Assembly: GCF_003464595.1 (NCBI RefSeq)
Contig: NZ_QRZF01000002.1
Coordinates: 1-64,000 of the forward strand
Origin: Bacteroides intestinalis
GTDB taxonomy: Bacteria; Bacteroidota; Bacteroidia; Bacteroidales; Bacteroidaceae
Length of the DNA: 64,000 bases
Direction: 5' to 3'
In this document: piece after piece, positions 6,650 through 15,309 of the stretch
How the letters are laid out: the number at the start of each line of letters is the position of its first letter
Position numbering within the stretch: position 1 is the first letter of the stretch
Translations under genes and position numbers: made by a program
Notes under the pieces: generated by a model
What the model saw: only the letters and a program-made list of their open reading frames with translations
What the model was told of the DNA's origin: nothing
The model's database searches: none

Positions 6650-8143
6650 TTATTTTTGTCTACTATCGTGAAATCCTTCCATATTCTTATACCGGCGCTT
6701 CATGAAGCGATGGTATACATTCCTTAACCACCATCTTGAAGTTAGGATAAATACAAGCCCGATACCAATAAGTACCCATGGTGTAGCTTCTTTGCCAACC
6801 GTTACCTTTAACCCGAACATCAGTAGTAGGGGCACACCAAATGCACCAGCTGAAATAAGGTTCTGTAATCCTGTTCCCACGTTTTGACGACCGGTCATCT
6901 TGGCATTCAGATTGAGGGTCTTGTTATTGTACACTGCCAGTTGGAACATGCAGAAATAGACGCAGCCCGGAACAAATACAAGCCATGAGATACATTGCAA
7001 GACAGATACCCTACCTGTCACCATACCGGGGATCATCAGTATAAACGGAATGATTAGAGCCAGGCTATATAAAATATATTTAGCACGTAGTAACGAATAG
7101 ATGGATTCTTTACGACTCATTAGCCCGTCAATGTAGTTGCCCTCGTAGCTCATTAGAGGCGAGAGGAACAGAATACCGAAGATGATATAGTTGTAAAGCA
7201 CGAAGAAGTCGCGTGCCCCTCCCTCATAAAGGTCAGAAAAACTGATAATGAGGCTAAAAGCTAATACTACAGCAGTGATGTTATAGAGTGATTTTTTGCA
7301 GACTTTATTACGAAGCAACAGCTTCAACTCTAACCGGATATATTCACCGATTTCACCATAACGATCCAGAAATTTGTATTCGGATACAGTCTTTACCTGT
7401 ACGGTTGTATCTTCTACCTTGTTTAGTTCGTTATAGACTAATCTTTGCATGATACTCCTGTTGATGAACCACATGATAGCAATGGCTACCAGAACTCCGA
7501 TAAACGTCAGTATATTTCCGGTGATGAATCCTTCACCCAAATTGACTGAAAAGGCAAATATCGGGCTGTTGTCCGGAATGAAAAGTGCAGCAGCAATACC
7601 ACCATATACGGCTACCGGTAGGAGGAACCACCAGATGCGTTCGTCCATCAACGTACGGCACAATAAATACCAGTAATTATTGAATACGATAAGTAGCCAA
7701 ATACCAATACAATAGGTCAACACACCTGCCACTCCATAAAACTTAGTAACTGTGATGATGGCAAATGGGACAAACAAGAAGAGCCAGAGCAGATTGAAAC
7801 TGTTAAGCCCGGAACGCAGGAGAAGGAAGTCAATCAGACGACTCCGTTTTACGGGAAGCAGTAAGTAGGGTTTGACTTCCTGTGTAGGTGTCTTCAGGAA
7901 GGGTAAGCGCATGAGAAAGTCGAGGGCGAGCACAAATATGAGTCCGCTGTTCATTACATGGTAGGCTTCTCTGGCTCCACCGTCGAAAGCAAAGGCGAAG
8001 GTTGTTCCGAAGAATATGAGATAAGCTGCCCAGAACACACTCATGAAGTACATCCAAAACTTTCCGAACTTGCTCTTCTCGTACATCGGATGTCGCTTTT
8101 CTGCTAACTTTCCATGTTTACGTAGCTCAAGAAATAGATTCAT
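6650..8143 (-). CDS. DUF5687-type polytopic membrane protein, probable ABC permease
   Basis: 497 aa with about ten to twelve hydrophobic spans and a central charged cytoplasmic loop (roughly residues 225-270, with IRLELKLLLRNK before the second membrane block). It has no signal peptide and starts with a cytoplasmic MNLFLELRKHGKLAEKRHPM segment. The overall pattern fits the Bacteroidetes DUF5687 family, usually encoded immediately upstream of an ABC ATPase, as here. The inferred job is the membrane half of a two-gene exporter; the substrate is not visible. It is first in the four-gene minus-strand cluster ending at 4323; the intergenic region upstream is filled by the repeat at 8149-8234 and shows no clear TAnnTTTG box. 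Confidence 0.75.
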   Translation of the reverse strand: MNLFLELRKHGKLAEKRHPMYEKSKFGKFWMYFMSVFWAAYLIFFGTTFAFAFDGGAREAYHVMNSGLIFVLALDFLMRLPFLKTPTQEVKPYLLLPVKRSRLIDFLLLRSGLNSFNLLWLFLFVPFAIITVTKFYGVAGVLTYCIGIWLLIVFNNYWYLLCRTLMDERIWWFLLPVAVYGGIAAALFIPDNSPIFAFSVNLGEGFITGNILTFIGVLVAIAIMWFINRSIMQRLVYNELNKVEDTTVQVKTVSEYKFLDRYGEIGEYIRLELKLLLRNKVCKKSLYNITAVVLAFSLIISFSDLYEGGARDFFVLYNYIIFGILFLSPLMSYEGNYIDGLMSRKESIYSLLRAKYILYSLALIIPFILMIPGMVTGRVSVLQCISWLVFVPGCVYFCMFQLAVYNNKTLNLNAKMTGRQNVGTGLQNLISAGAFGVPLLLMFGLKVTVGKEATPWVLIGIGLVFILTSRWWLRNVYHRFMKRRYKNMEGFHDSRQK

Positions 8144-8148
8144 GTTTT

Positions 8149-8234
8149 TAGTGATTAGTCGTTAGTGATTAATTGGTGATTAGTCGTTAGTGATTAGTGA
8201 TAAGAACTGTATTTTCACTTATCACTAATCACTA
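8149..8234. repeat. AGTGATTA-type intergenic repeat with perfect 16-bp inverted repeat
   Basis: The block carries several copies of TTAGTGATTA/GTGATTAGTCG. Its right part is a perfect 16-bp inverted repeat, AGTGATTAGTGATAAG (8189-8204) with its complement at 8218-8233 and a 13-base loop. It lies between the M16 gene end (8244) and the DUF5687 start (8143), so it could terminate M16 transcription. A relative lies at 12048-12130. Confidence 0.7.
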
Positions 8235-8243
8235 CTTCCTTAA

Positions 8244-11081
8244 TCACTTTTTAGGTACCGTCATCGTTACCTCGATCTCATTACCTTGTTTCAGCAAGTC
8301 TGCTGCAAACTTCTGGATATCTTTGGCAGTGATACTGTTTACGATATCTGTATATCCTTGCGTCATATCCATATTATAGTAGAAGTAATCGTTCAGGTTG
8401 TTCAGCCAGTATGCATTTTCCTTTTGGTTATCAGCATACTTTTTTAACATGTACTCTTTTACCTTCTGCAAATGTACATCAGACGGTCCTTCTGCTGCCA
8501 GTTTCTTCAGCTCGTCTACTACGATACCGGCCAGTTTATCTTTCTTTTCAGGATCGGTCTGGAAGACAATCTGCATCAGCAATTGTTCTTTCGGATACTT
8601 CTGTAAGCTACCCATACAGTTTACACCGTATGTACCGCCTTCTTTTTCGCGTACTTCTTCTGTATAAACCATGTTCAGCACCTGGGTCATATAGCTCAAC
8701 AGAATTTCATTTTTCAATGTATAAGGAGTTTTTCCGGTATACAGGAATACGATAGTTGCCATTGGCGTCTGTTGCTCTTTGGCAAATTCGTTCTTGTATG
8801 TACCTTTGCGGATCTCCATCTTGGTATCCTTGAAAGTCTCTTTACGGTTGATGGCAGGCAATGCACCCAGATATTCTGCAATCAGCGGTTTAGCTGTTTC
8901 CAGGTCAATGTTTCCAACGAAATAGAATGTAAAGTCGCTGGCATCTTTGAAACGGTCATTGTACATTTCCAGAATACGGTCATAGTTGATCTGATCTACC
9001 ATTTCCGGTTTCATTATTACCATGCGCGGATGGTTGTTGTACATGGCTTTCTGCAATGTGTCGTTGATGGAAGAAAGCGGATTAGCTTGTGCACTTTCCA
9101 GTTCGGCCTTTGTACGGTTCTTATAAGACTCGAATGCTTCCATGTCCTTGCGGGGGGCGGTGAATGTGAGATAAGTCAACTGCATCATGGTCTCGAAGTC
9201 TTTCGGAGAACAAGTTCCGAATACATTTTCAGTAGTAGCACCCAGTCCGGCACGAACAGAAACTTTCTTTCCGGCCAATACCTTTGTAAGGTCTACCTGG
9301 CTGAAGTTACCCAAACCACCTACAGCAACCACATTGTCCATAACAGCAAAGTTCAGTGCGTCCTTATCGGGGAAAAGAGATTTACCACCCAGGCTGGTTG
9401 CTTTCATACGGATCTCATCTGCCTTGAAATCAGTTTTCTTGATGTAAACAGTTACACCGTTGGACAGAACAAGCTTCGTACTACCATAGATTTCACCTTC
9501 TTTCTCAGATACGATTTTGCCACCTTTCGGTGCTTCTTTCATCAGAGGTTCATCAGAAACCTTGTCAACATACGGTTGCAGATCGAGGCTCTTCATACCT
9601 TTCAGCAAAGCAATAACTTCTTCTTTCTGCGGATATTTTAATCCTTCTTTTTCGGGACCGGCAATGATAACTACCTGGTTGCTGTCCGGAATGAGTTGCT
9701 GGATTGCCATGTTTATAGCCTGTACCGGGAGGTTAGGAGCCAACTGGTTCATCATGGCATATTCTGTTTCAATACCGGGGATAGGTTCGGCATCCAGGAA
9801 GTTACGTACATACTCACGTACATAAGAACCGTGTTTGGTCTTCTCACGCTCATTGTATGCAGATTCCAGACGTTGCAGATAGTTAGCGCGGGCACGGGCG
9901 TATTCAGATTCAGTGAAACCGAAACGACGGGCGCGTTCTGCTTCTTGTAACAGGACTTTCAGGGCTTCTTCAATACCGTTCGCTTTACTTGAGGCTGAAA
10001 GATTGAGGGCCTCTTTGGTTTTAGCTACAAAGAAATTACCGTAACTGCTATATGCACGGTTAAACGGCGGATTAGCGCTCTGGGTCAGCTCACTCAGACG
10101 TGCGTTCAGCATACTGGTGATCATGCTTGTCATATACTGGGAAGCCAGATAACCTACGTTATTCTTTTCTGAATCGGGAGTTGCATCTTGTTTGAAGTAA
10201 ACCTCGATAGACGGATCGTCTACTTCCTTATCTGTACCGATGGCTACGATAGGTTCCTTATTATCGGCAACAGGATAATAAACACGTTCTGCCGGATTTA
10301 CAGCCTTCTGTACGTCGGCAAATACTGCTTTCAGTTTGGCTTCTACAGCGTCCACATCAATGTCACCTACGATAACGATACCTTGCAAATCGGGACGATA
10401 CCATTTGTGATAATAGTCACGAATATCTTTGTAGGGGAAGTTATTGATCACATCGATAGAACCGATAGGCATACAATCGGCGTATTTGTCACCCGGATAT
10501 ATGGTGGGAAGCAGGTCGGTATAAACGCGCAACATACCACTGTTACGACTACGCCATTCTTCACGGATCACTCCACGTTCCTTGTCTATCTCGTCATCTT
10601 TGAGCAGGATGTAGTTAGACCAGTCGTGCAGAACCAGCAAACAAGAGTCCAATACACCGGCACGGTCTATCGGGGCATTGCTAATATTGTAGACGGTTTC
10701 GTCTATGCTGGTGTAGGCATTTAAGTTTGTTCCAAATTTGATACCTACGGTTTCACACCAGGGGATAACGCCGAGGCCTTTGTCATCGCCGGGGAAATTC
10801 TTTGTGCCATTGAAAGCCATGTGCTCCAGAAAGTGAGCAAGACCACGTTGTTGCGGCTCTTCGAGGATGGAACCTACTTTCTGGGCAATATAAAATTCAG
10901 CCCGGTTTTCGGGCAATTTGTTATGACGGATGTAATACGTCAAGCCATTGTCTAATTGGCCGATACGGACATTCTTGTCCACGGGAAGAGGCGGAAACTG
11001 CATTTGCTGTGCTACCGCTTGTTGGAAACTGGCGCATAAAACGAATGCTACCACCAGTAAACTACGAAATGAATGTTTCAT
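8244..11081 (-). CDS. M16 family zinc metallopeptidase, secreted (paralog 1)
   Basis: 945 aa starting at the ATG of MKHSFRSLLV. The open frame extends 20 codons further, but this start gives a clean signal peptide ending AVAQQ. The inverted zinc motif HFLEH is at residues 83-87; a downstream acidic REEW segment fits the usual third ligand region. The second, catalytically inactive half (beginning around residue 530, GSTKLVLSNGVTVYIKKTDF) completes the two-lobed clamshell of a full-length pitrilysin-like M16 enzyme. It should degrade peptides in the periplasm. The gene at 16109-18928 is a close paralog, also in its leader sequence. Substrates are unknown. Confidence 0.9.
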   Translation of the reverse strand: MKHSFRSLLVVAFVLCASFQQAVAQQMQFPPLPVDKNVRIGQLDNGLTYYIRHNKLPENRAEFYIAQKVGSILEEPQQRGLAHFLEHMAFNGTKNFPGDDKGLGVIPWCETVGIKFGTNLNAYTSIDETVYNISNAPIDRAGVLDSCLLVLHDWSNYILLKDDEIDKERGVIREEWRSRNSGMLRVYTDLLPTIYPGDKYADCMPIGSIDVINNFPYKDIRDYYHKWYRPDLQGIVIVGDIDVDAVEAKLKAVFADVQKAVNPAERVYYPVADNKEPIVAIGTDKEVDDPSIEVYFKQDATPDSEKNNVGYLASQYMTSMITSMLNARLSELTQSANPPFNRAYSSYGNFFVAKTKEALNLSASSKANGIEEALKVLLQEAERARRFGFTESEYARARANYLQRLESAYNEREKTKHGSYVREYVRNFLDAEPIPGIETEYAMMNQLAPNLPVQAINMAIQQLIPDSNQVVIIAGPEKEGLKYPQKEEVIALLKGMKSLDLQPYVDKVSDEPLMKEAPKGGKIVSEKEGEIYGSTKLVLSNGVTVYIKKTDFKADEIRMKATSLGGKSLFPDKDALNFAVMDNVVAVGGLGNFSQVDLTKVLAGKKVSVRAGLGATTENVFGTCSPKDFETMMQLTYLTFTAPRKDMEAFESYKNRTKAELESAQANPLSSINDTLQKAMYNNHPRMVIMKPEMVDQINYDRILEMYNDRFKDASDFTFYFVGNIDLETAKPLIAEYLGALPAINRKETFKDTKMEIRKGTYKNEFAKEQQTPMATIVFLYTGKTPYTLKNEILLSYMTQVLNMVYTEEVREKEGGTYGVNCMGSLQKYPKEQLLMQIVFQTDPEKKDKLAGIVVDELKKLAAEGPSDVHLQKVKEYMLKKYADNQKENAYWLNNLNDYFYYNMDMTQGYTDIVNSITAKDIQKFAADLLKQGNEIEVTMTVPKK

Positions 11082-11165
11082 ATTAATGAAGATTAAAATT
11101 GTTTCTTGCTCTATTTGTCGAAAGACAGAAAAAGAAATCACAAGAGGAGGATTGTTTTTTTACAC

Positions 11166-11205
11166 AAATGGGAATCTAGCGGCAAAACTTGCTAAATTCC
11201 CATTT
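11166..11205. repeat. 15-bp inverted repeat between kdsA and M16 paralog 1
   Basis: AAATGGGAATCTAGC (11166-11180) pairs with GCTAAATTCCCATTT (11191-11205), with one mismatch on the plus strand (a G-U pair in minus-strand RNA) and a 10-base loop. It lies just past the kdsA stop. There is no T run on either strand, so it may be a processing or weak termination hairpin rather than a classic terminator. Confidence 0.55.
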
Positions 11206-11232
11206 ATCTCAGTGCACTTTACAAGAGTGAAC

Positions 11233-12036
11233 TTATTCTTTTATAGCCTCTCTTATCCGTACTAACTTAGTCAGCAATCTTTCCAGCAGATCCAGCTTCA
11301 GCATGTTGGCGCCATCGCTCTTGGCTATTTCGGGATGCTCATGTGTTTCAATAAACAATCCGTCGACACCTACGGCAATACCGGCTTTGGCTACAGTTTC
11401 AATGAGCTGTGGCATACCACCTGTAACTCCGCTTGTCTGATTGGGTTGTTGCAGCGAGTGGGTGACGTCCAGAATAACCGGATAACCGAAAGTTTGCATC
11501 TCCGGTATTCCACGGTAGTCTACAACGAGATCCTGATATCCGAAAGTCGTTCCACGTTCGGTGATCATCACCTCCTTATTGCCGGCTTCCACTACCTTTT
11601 CTGCAGCAAAGCGCATGGCAAGAGGGGAGAGGAACTGACCTTTTTTGATATTTACGACCTTTCCTGTCTTTGCGGCAGCTATCAGAATGTCCGTCTGACG
11701 GCAGAGAAATGCCGGAATCTGTAGTACGTCCACGTATTCGGCAGCCATGGCAGCCTCCTCGGCAGAATGAATATCTGTAACTGTGGGCACGCCAAACGTA
11801 TCATGTACTTTCTGCAATACTTTCAGTGCTTTTTCATCACCTATTCCCATAAATGAGTCCAGGCGTGAACGGTTTGCCTTGCGGTAAGAACCTTTAAAGA
11901 TGTAGGGAATCTGTAGTTTCTCTGTGATGTTTACCACACGTTCGGCAATGCGCATTGCCATTTCTTCCCCTTCAATCACACAAGGACCTGCCAATAAAAA
12001 GAAATTTCCGGCAGGGTTATTTTTTAATTCAATCAT
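11233..12036 (-). CDS. kdsA: 3-deoxy-D-manno-octulosonate-8-phosphate synthase
   Basis: 267 aa, the usual length. It condenses phosphoenolpyruvate with D-arabinose 5-phosphate to KDO-8-phosphate in the cytoplasm for lipid A core synthesis. Visible family blocks: LAGPCVIEGEE near residues 15-25, FKGSYRKANRSR, PTVTDIHS, ITERGTTFGYQDLVVD, DVTHSLQQPN and FIETHEHP. The Cys at position 19 in AGPC corresponds to the metal-ligand cysteine of the metal-dependent class (Asn in the metal-independent enzymes), so this enzyme should need a divalent metal. It stands apart from the capsule operon, in a conserved housekeeping block with the lipid kinase and miaA. Confidence 0.95.
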   Translation of the reverse strand: MIELKNNPAGNFFLLAGPCVIEGEEMAMRIAERVVNITEKLQIPYIFKGSYRKANRSRLDSFMGIGDEKALKVLQKVHDTFGVPTVTDIHSAEEAAMAAEYVDVLQIPAFLCRQTDILIAAAKTGKVVNIKKGQFLSPLAMRFAAEKVVEAGNKEVMITERGTTFGYQDLVVDYRGIPEMQTFGYPVILDVTHSLQQPNQTSGVTGGMPQLIETVAKAGIAVGVDGLFIETHEHPEIAKSDGANMLKLDLLERLLTKLVRIREAIKE

Positions 12037-12047
12037 AAGTATTTAGT

Positions 12048-12130
12048 GTTTAGTGATTAATGATAAGTGATTAGCAGGTGATAGCACAGCTTGCTAATCA
12101 CTTATCACTAAACGTTAATCGTTAATCGTT
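12048..12130. repeat. Intergenic inverted repeat, relative of 8149-8234, with GTTAATC triplet repeat
   Basis: GATAAGTGATTAGCA (12062-12076) pairs perfectly with 12092-12106. The pairing resumes outside a 7-base insertion (GTTTAGTGA on the left, TCACTAAAC on the right), giving an imperfect palindrome across 12048-12113. It is followed by three tandem GTTAATC-like heptamers (12113-12130). It shares the TAGTGATTA core with the repeat at 8149-8234. It sits between the lipid kinase stop and the kdsA start, where it can act as a terminator or separator. Confidence 0.65.
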
Positions 12131-12134
12131 ATTC

Positions 12135-13061
12135 TTAGTTGGGTATAATCAAGGTGATTGCCTCATGCATAATGCCGATGTCCAACGGGAAGTGCCTGTC
12201 GAGGAGGCGTCCATCCAGATCGACAGAGGCATTTTGTGCACGCAGTACTTTCACTTTCTGTGTCCGGTAGGGCATTACGACCTTATGGTTTAATATACGT
12301 CCCTGAATCAGCATCCATAAGCCTGATACAAGTTGTAGCAATTCCGGGCGGTAGATAACGGATACATCGAGCCAGCCGTTATAGGGAACGGCGCTGGGAG
12401 CTTGTCCATATCCCCATGCACTACCGATGCAAACCGTCATGATACGTCCGCGGATATGTTCTCCGTTTATTTTAAGATGCATCCGGTAAAGCTTGCGTTC
12501 AAAGAAAAGCGAAATGAGTGCCATGAGGTAAGATAAGAATTTCACTCCCCAGAAACGTTTGGTCTGATCACTGATCTTCACAATGCGGGCTCCTAACCCG
12601 ATATTGATGGCATTGAGGAAATAACGGGTGACGTGCTTCTCGCCGTCGTAATAATTACAGAAGCCGACATCGATTTTCCTGCGACGGTTGTTGATGATGC
12701 AATCCACCGCATCTTTGTATTCCGAGGTCATTTCCCAGTATTTGGCGAAGTCATTCCCGATACCGTTCGGAATGATGCCTATGGCGATTTCTCTTTTATC
12801 TTCTGCATTGGACGACATGATGCCGTTAATAGCATCATTCAGTGCACCGTCACCACCTACTACGACAATAGTGCGGTATCCGTTATTGGCAAGAATACCG
12901 GCCAAACGTTCCACTGATCCGAACCCCTCGGACTGCACGTAGTCATAAGACACGCCTTTGCTGTCCATATATTCTTTTATTTCTTTCCACCGTTTCTGCA
13001 CTTTTCGTGTGCCGGCTTTGGGGTTATATATCACTCCCCACTTTTCGGGTTCTACGCTCAT
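12135..13061 (-). CDS. Diacylglycerol kinase-family lipid kinase (YegS/BmrU type)
   Basis: 308-aa cytosolic or membrane-peripheral kinase. The ATP-binding DAGK catalytic domain has the IYNPKAGTRK start near residue 10, VVVGGDGALNDAINGI near 70, and IIPNGIGNDFAKYW near 103. The C-terminal beta-sandwich domain ends with LDGRLLDRHFPLDI. It is expected to phosphorylate diacylglycerol, undecaprenol or another lipid alcohol; sequence does not separate these. It has its own promoter candidate just downstream of miaA (13129-13136). Confidence 0.85.
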   Translation of the reverse strand: MSVEPEKWGVIYNPKAGTRKVQKRWKEIKEYMDSKGVSYDYVQSEGFGSVERLAGILANNGYRTIVVVGGDGALNDAINGIMSSNAEDKREIAIGIIPNGIGNDFAKYWEMTSEYKDAVDCIINNRRRKIDVGFCNYYDGEKHVTRYFLNAINIGLGARIVKISDQTKRFWGVKFLSYLMALISLFFERKLYRMHLKINGEHIRGRIMTVCIGSAWGYGQAPSAVPYNGWLDVSVIYRPELLQLVSGLWMLIQGRILNHKVVMPYRTQKVKVLRAQNASVDLDGRLLDRHFPLDIGIMHEAITLIIPN

Positions 13062-13128
13062 ATTGTTATCTCTTAGTAAAGTCCTACATAATCATTAGTT
13101 ACCCTCCCAGGCTCCGTCTTTGCTGCTC

Positions 13129-13136
13129 CAAAGATA
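13129..13136 (-). promoter_or_regulatory. -7 box of the lipid kinase gene
   Basis: TATCTTTG on the minus strand, an exact TAnnTTTG match directly after the miaA stop. The predicted start near 13122 gives a leader of about 60 bases. Confidence 0.5.
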
Positions 13137-14057
13137 CTAATTCCCTTTGAGTTTCGCTTGTACAAAAGCAATCTTTTCTTCCATCGGCAGCCCGGCATCC
13201 ATCCAGTGAATGGTAAATCCGCGGCGTTCCATCCCCCGGAACCAGGTCATCTGCCGTTTGGCAAATTGGTGAATGGCGATTTCCAGTTCCTGGTACATCT
13301 CTTCGTAAGTCAGCTTGCCGATGACGTAAAGCGTCAGATACTTGTACTCCAGGCCGTAATAAATCAAGTCATCCGGTTGGATGCCTTGCTCTATCAGCCG
13401 GCGCACTTCATCCACCATTCCTTCGTCCAGACGTTGGCGCAGTCGGCGGGATATCTTTTCGCGACGTAATTCCCGGTCTATATCCACACCGATGATGAGG
13501 CTGTTCAGTTGGGGGAATGTACGCTCGTCTACCGGTGTATGTGCGTAATATTCTTCTATTTCAATCGCACGGATAGCACGCTTGGCTGTATCTACATCCG
13601 TTGTGTTGTGCAAGGTCTTGTACTGTTGCAGTATCCCGGTTAATTCTTCCAAAGACTTATCAGCCAGCCGTGCACGCAGTTCCGGATTTTCGGGAACAGG
13701 GAGCAACTTATACCCTTTCAATACGGACTCCAAGTATAACCCTGTACCTCCACACAAAACGGGTAATTTCCTTTTTTGTTTAATAGTCTCGTAAGCTGTC
13801 AGAAAATCACGTTGATATTCGAAAACATTGTATTTGTACCCTGGATCGGCAATATCAATCAGATGATAAGGGATTTGTTTACCATTTACGGTGTAGTCGA
13901 TGAGGTCTTTACCCGTACCAAGGTCCATGCCACGGTAGATTTGCCGGGAATCCGCACTGATGATTTCGGTGTCAAGAACATTTGCCAGTGCCGCAGCAAA
14001 AGGAGTTTTTCCGGAAGCGGTAGGACCTAATATAGCTATCAAATCATAGTCAGGCAT
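13137..14057 (-). CDS. miaA: tRNA dimethylallyltransferase
   Basis: 306 aa, typical size. It transfers dimethylallyl from DMAPP to N6 of A37 in tRNAs reading UNN codons. The P-loop GPTASGKT is at residues 11-18, followed by ISADSRQIYRGMDLGTGK, the DIADPGYKYNVFEYQ segment, VLCGGTGLYLESVLKG and the C-terminal FAKRQMTWFRGMER block. The segment DLIYYGLEYKYLTLYVIGKL replaces the usual 'AIGYKE' motif, a difference I associate with one of the two MiaA forms often present in Bacteroides. A strong -7 box lies 24-31 bases upstream of the ATG. Confidence 0.93.
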   Translation of the reverse strand: MPDYDLIAILGPTASGKTPFAAALANVLDTEIISADSRQIYRGMDLGTGKDLIDYTVNGKQIPYHLIDIADPGYKYNVFEYQRDFLTAYETIKQKRKLPVLCGGTGLYLESVLKGYKLLPVPENPELRARLADKSLEELTGILQQYKTLHNTTDVDTAKRAIRAIEIEEYYAHTPVDERTFPQLNSLIIGVDIDRELRREKISRRLRQRLDEGMVDEVRRLIEQGIQPDDLIYYGLEYKYLTLYVIGKLTYEEMYQELEIAIHQFAKRQMTWFRGMERRGFTIHWMDAGLPMEEKIAFVQAKLKGN

Positions 14058-14080
14058 AAGTCGTTTTGATTATTTTTCTA

Positions 14081-14088
14081 CAAAGATA
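14081..14088 (-). promoter_or_regulatory. -7 box of miaA
   Basis: Minus-strand TATCTTTG, an exact TAnnTTTG match. The predicted start near 14074 leaves a leader of about 17 bases before the ATG at 14057. Confidence 0.6.
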
Positions 14089-14265
14089 ATGTAATCCAAA
14101 AGCAATGCAAAATAAGCTTGCTTATTTTTAGTGCTAAGATGTAACTAATCTTCGCTTTTGAACAAAGATATGAAAAAGGAAGTGAAAAACGAAGAAGATT
14201 TTCTTAAAGGGTGTTATAAATACACTGTTTTCGCACACGGAGCTTGCAAAATTCAGAAAAGTCCG

Positions 14266-14340
14266 TACCTTTGCACTGTGTTTTCATAGTATTAGATTTA
14301 AGGTTAACAAAGGTTGGAGTACAGCGGTACTCCTTTTTTT
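14266..14340 (+). ncRNA. Orphan promoter-terminator unit, putative small RNA of about 60 nt
   Basis: TACCTTTG (14266-14273) is an exact Bacteroides -7 box. About 45 bases after it comes a strong terminator: GGAGTAC (14316-14322), loop AGCG, GTACTCC (14327-14333), then seven T. The enclosed sequence (14280-14315) has no start codon followed by a useful frame, and the next plus-strand gene is over 1.1 kb away, beyond the minus-strand deoR gene. Predicted transcript about 14280-14340. The block 'TTAGATTTAAGGTTAACAAAG' is one I believe recurs in Bacteroides intergenic regions, but I cannot verify that here. The rest of the 474-base gap between miaA and deoR holds the miaA promoter and the repeat at 14439-14518. 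Confidence 0.55.
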
Positions 14341-14438
14341 ATGTCCATACCTCATCTTCACACTGTCGACTCCCTTTACTAAAAAACTTATTCAGATAGA
14401 TATATCTTCCTCATACGTGTTGCTTAGGTTTGCCTATA

Positions 14439-14518
14439 CTACTCCCTACCTTCTCCCTCTCTATATATTAGGAGTAGGTAAGGAGTAGGTAAGGAGAAGG
14501 TAGGGAGTAGGTAGGGAG
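14439..14518. repeat. 11-bp tandem repeat with an inverted copy
   Basis: Four full units and one partial unit of GGAGTAGGTAA-like 11-mers run from 14471 to 14518 (variants GGAGAAGGTAG and GGAGTAGGTAG). The complementary sequence CTACTCCCTACCTTCTCCCT lies at 14439-14458 and can pair with about 14491-14510, with one mismatch. The result is a long hairpin just past the deoR stop (14532), possibly its terminator. Confidence 0.7.
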
Positions 14519-14531
14519 ATGATAAGAGGAA

Positions 14532-15281
14532 TTACACGAGCACATACGAGTGTTTGGGCCAATGCTGCCTGATATAATCTATTTTCTGATCTTCTGTCAC
14601 TAAATAATCCACATCTCCCAAAGAAGCGATGCTGTATGCTTCTGCAGTGTTCAGTTTATGACTATCGGCTAATACGATTCGTTTTTGTGCTCTTTCCATC
14701 ATAAAGCGTTTGATGAGTGCTTCTTCCCGGTCGGGACCTGTCAGACCCTGATGGGGGTGTACGCTGCATATCCCAAGTACGAGCCAGTCCGGGCGTACGG
14801 TTTGCAGGGCTTGAAAAACAGAAACGCCGACCGTCACCTGTGAAGAGGGGAATACTTTCCCGCCTAAGAATATTAAATCCAGTTTAGGATGATTGAAGAG
14901 GGCATTTACTATCGGAAAGCTGTTGGTATATACGGTCAGTTCCATATCTGTGGGGAGGCGTCGGGCGACTTCCAGATTGGATGTTCCGCCATCTATCAAC
15001 AGTACGTCTCCTGAACGGAATAGTGGGATGACTTTGGAGGCTATCTGTTGTTTTTCTTCAATTCCCGTGTTCATCCGGTCCGTAAATTCTATCGGGATAC
15101 CTGATTTGGCAACAGCTCCACCATGAACTTTAGTCAATAATCCACGTTCATCCAGTTCTATCAGGTCACGGCGAAGTGTGTCGTCCGATACTCCTAACTC
15201 TGTGCTTAATGTTGTAATATAAACCCGGTAATTCTGATTTATCTGGTTTAATATGTACTGTTGTCTTTCCTCTTTCAGCAT
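14532..15281 (-). CDS. DeoR/GlpR family transcriptional regulator
   Basis: 249 aa. The N-terminal winged helix-turn-helix (residues 1-57) has LSTELGVSDDTLRRDLIELDERGLLTKVHGGAV, the DeoR signature. The C-terminal sugar-phosphate sensor domain (about 75-235) has the conserved DGGTSNLEVARRLP near residue 95, FLGGKVF near 140, and a terminal LVTEDQ. These regulators repress sugar-phosphate genes and release DNA on binding a phosphosugar. The ligand is not evident; the divergent neighbour is the small HAD phosphatase at 15511. Inverted TCCGCAAATA/TATTTGCGGA elements overlap its promoter and suggest autoregulation. Confidence 0.9.
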   Translation of the reverse strand: MLKEERQQYILNQINQNYRVYITTLSTELGVSDDTLRRDLIELDERGLLTKVHGGAVAKSGIPIEFTDRMNTGIEEKQQIASKVIPLFRSGDVLLIDGGTSNLEVARRLPTDMELTVYTNSFPIVNALFNHPKLDLIFLGGKVFPSSQVTVGVSVFQALQTVRPDWLVLGICSVHPHQGLTGPDREEALIKRFMMERAQKRIVLADSHKLNTAEAYSIASLGDVDYLVTEDQKIDYIRQHWPKHSYVLV

Positions 15282-15309
15282 ATTCTTATATTAATTAAAG
15301 TTGCATATA

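Noticed and set aside
8772..9641. Long open frame (289 codons) on the plus strand inside M16 paralog 1
   Set aside because: It is antisense to an intact M16 gene with clear motifs; composition and lack of start context mark it as a shadow frame. The same holds for the plus-strand frames at 10188-10724 and 52791-53606.
11166..11205. Classic Rho-independent terminator for kdsA
   Set aside because: The hairpin is strong but is not followed by a T run on the transcribed strand, so it is listed only as an inverted repeat.
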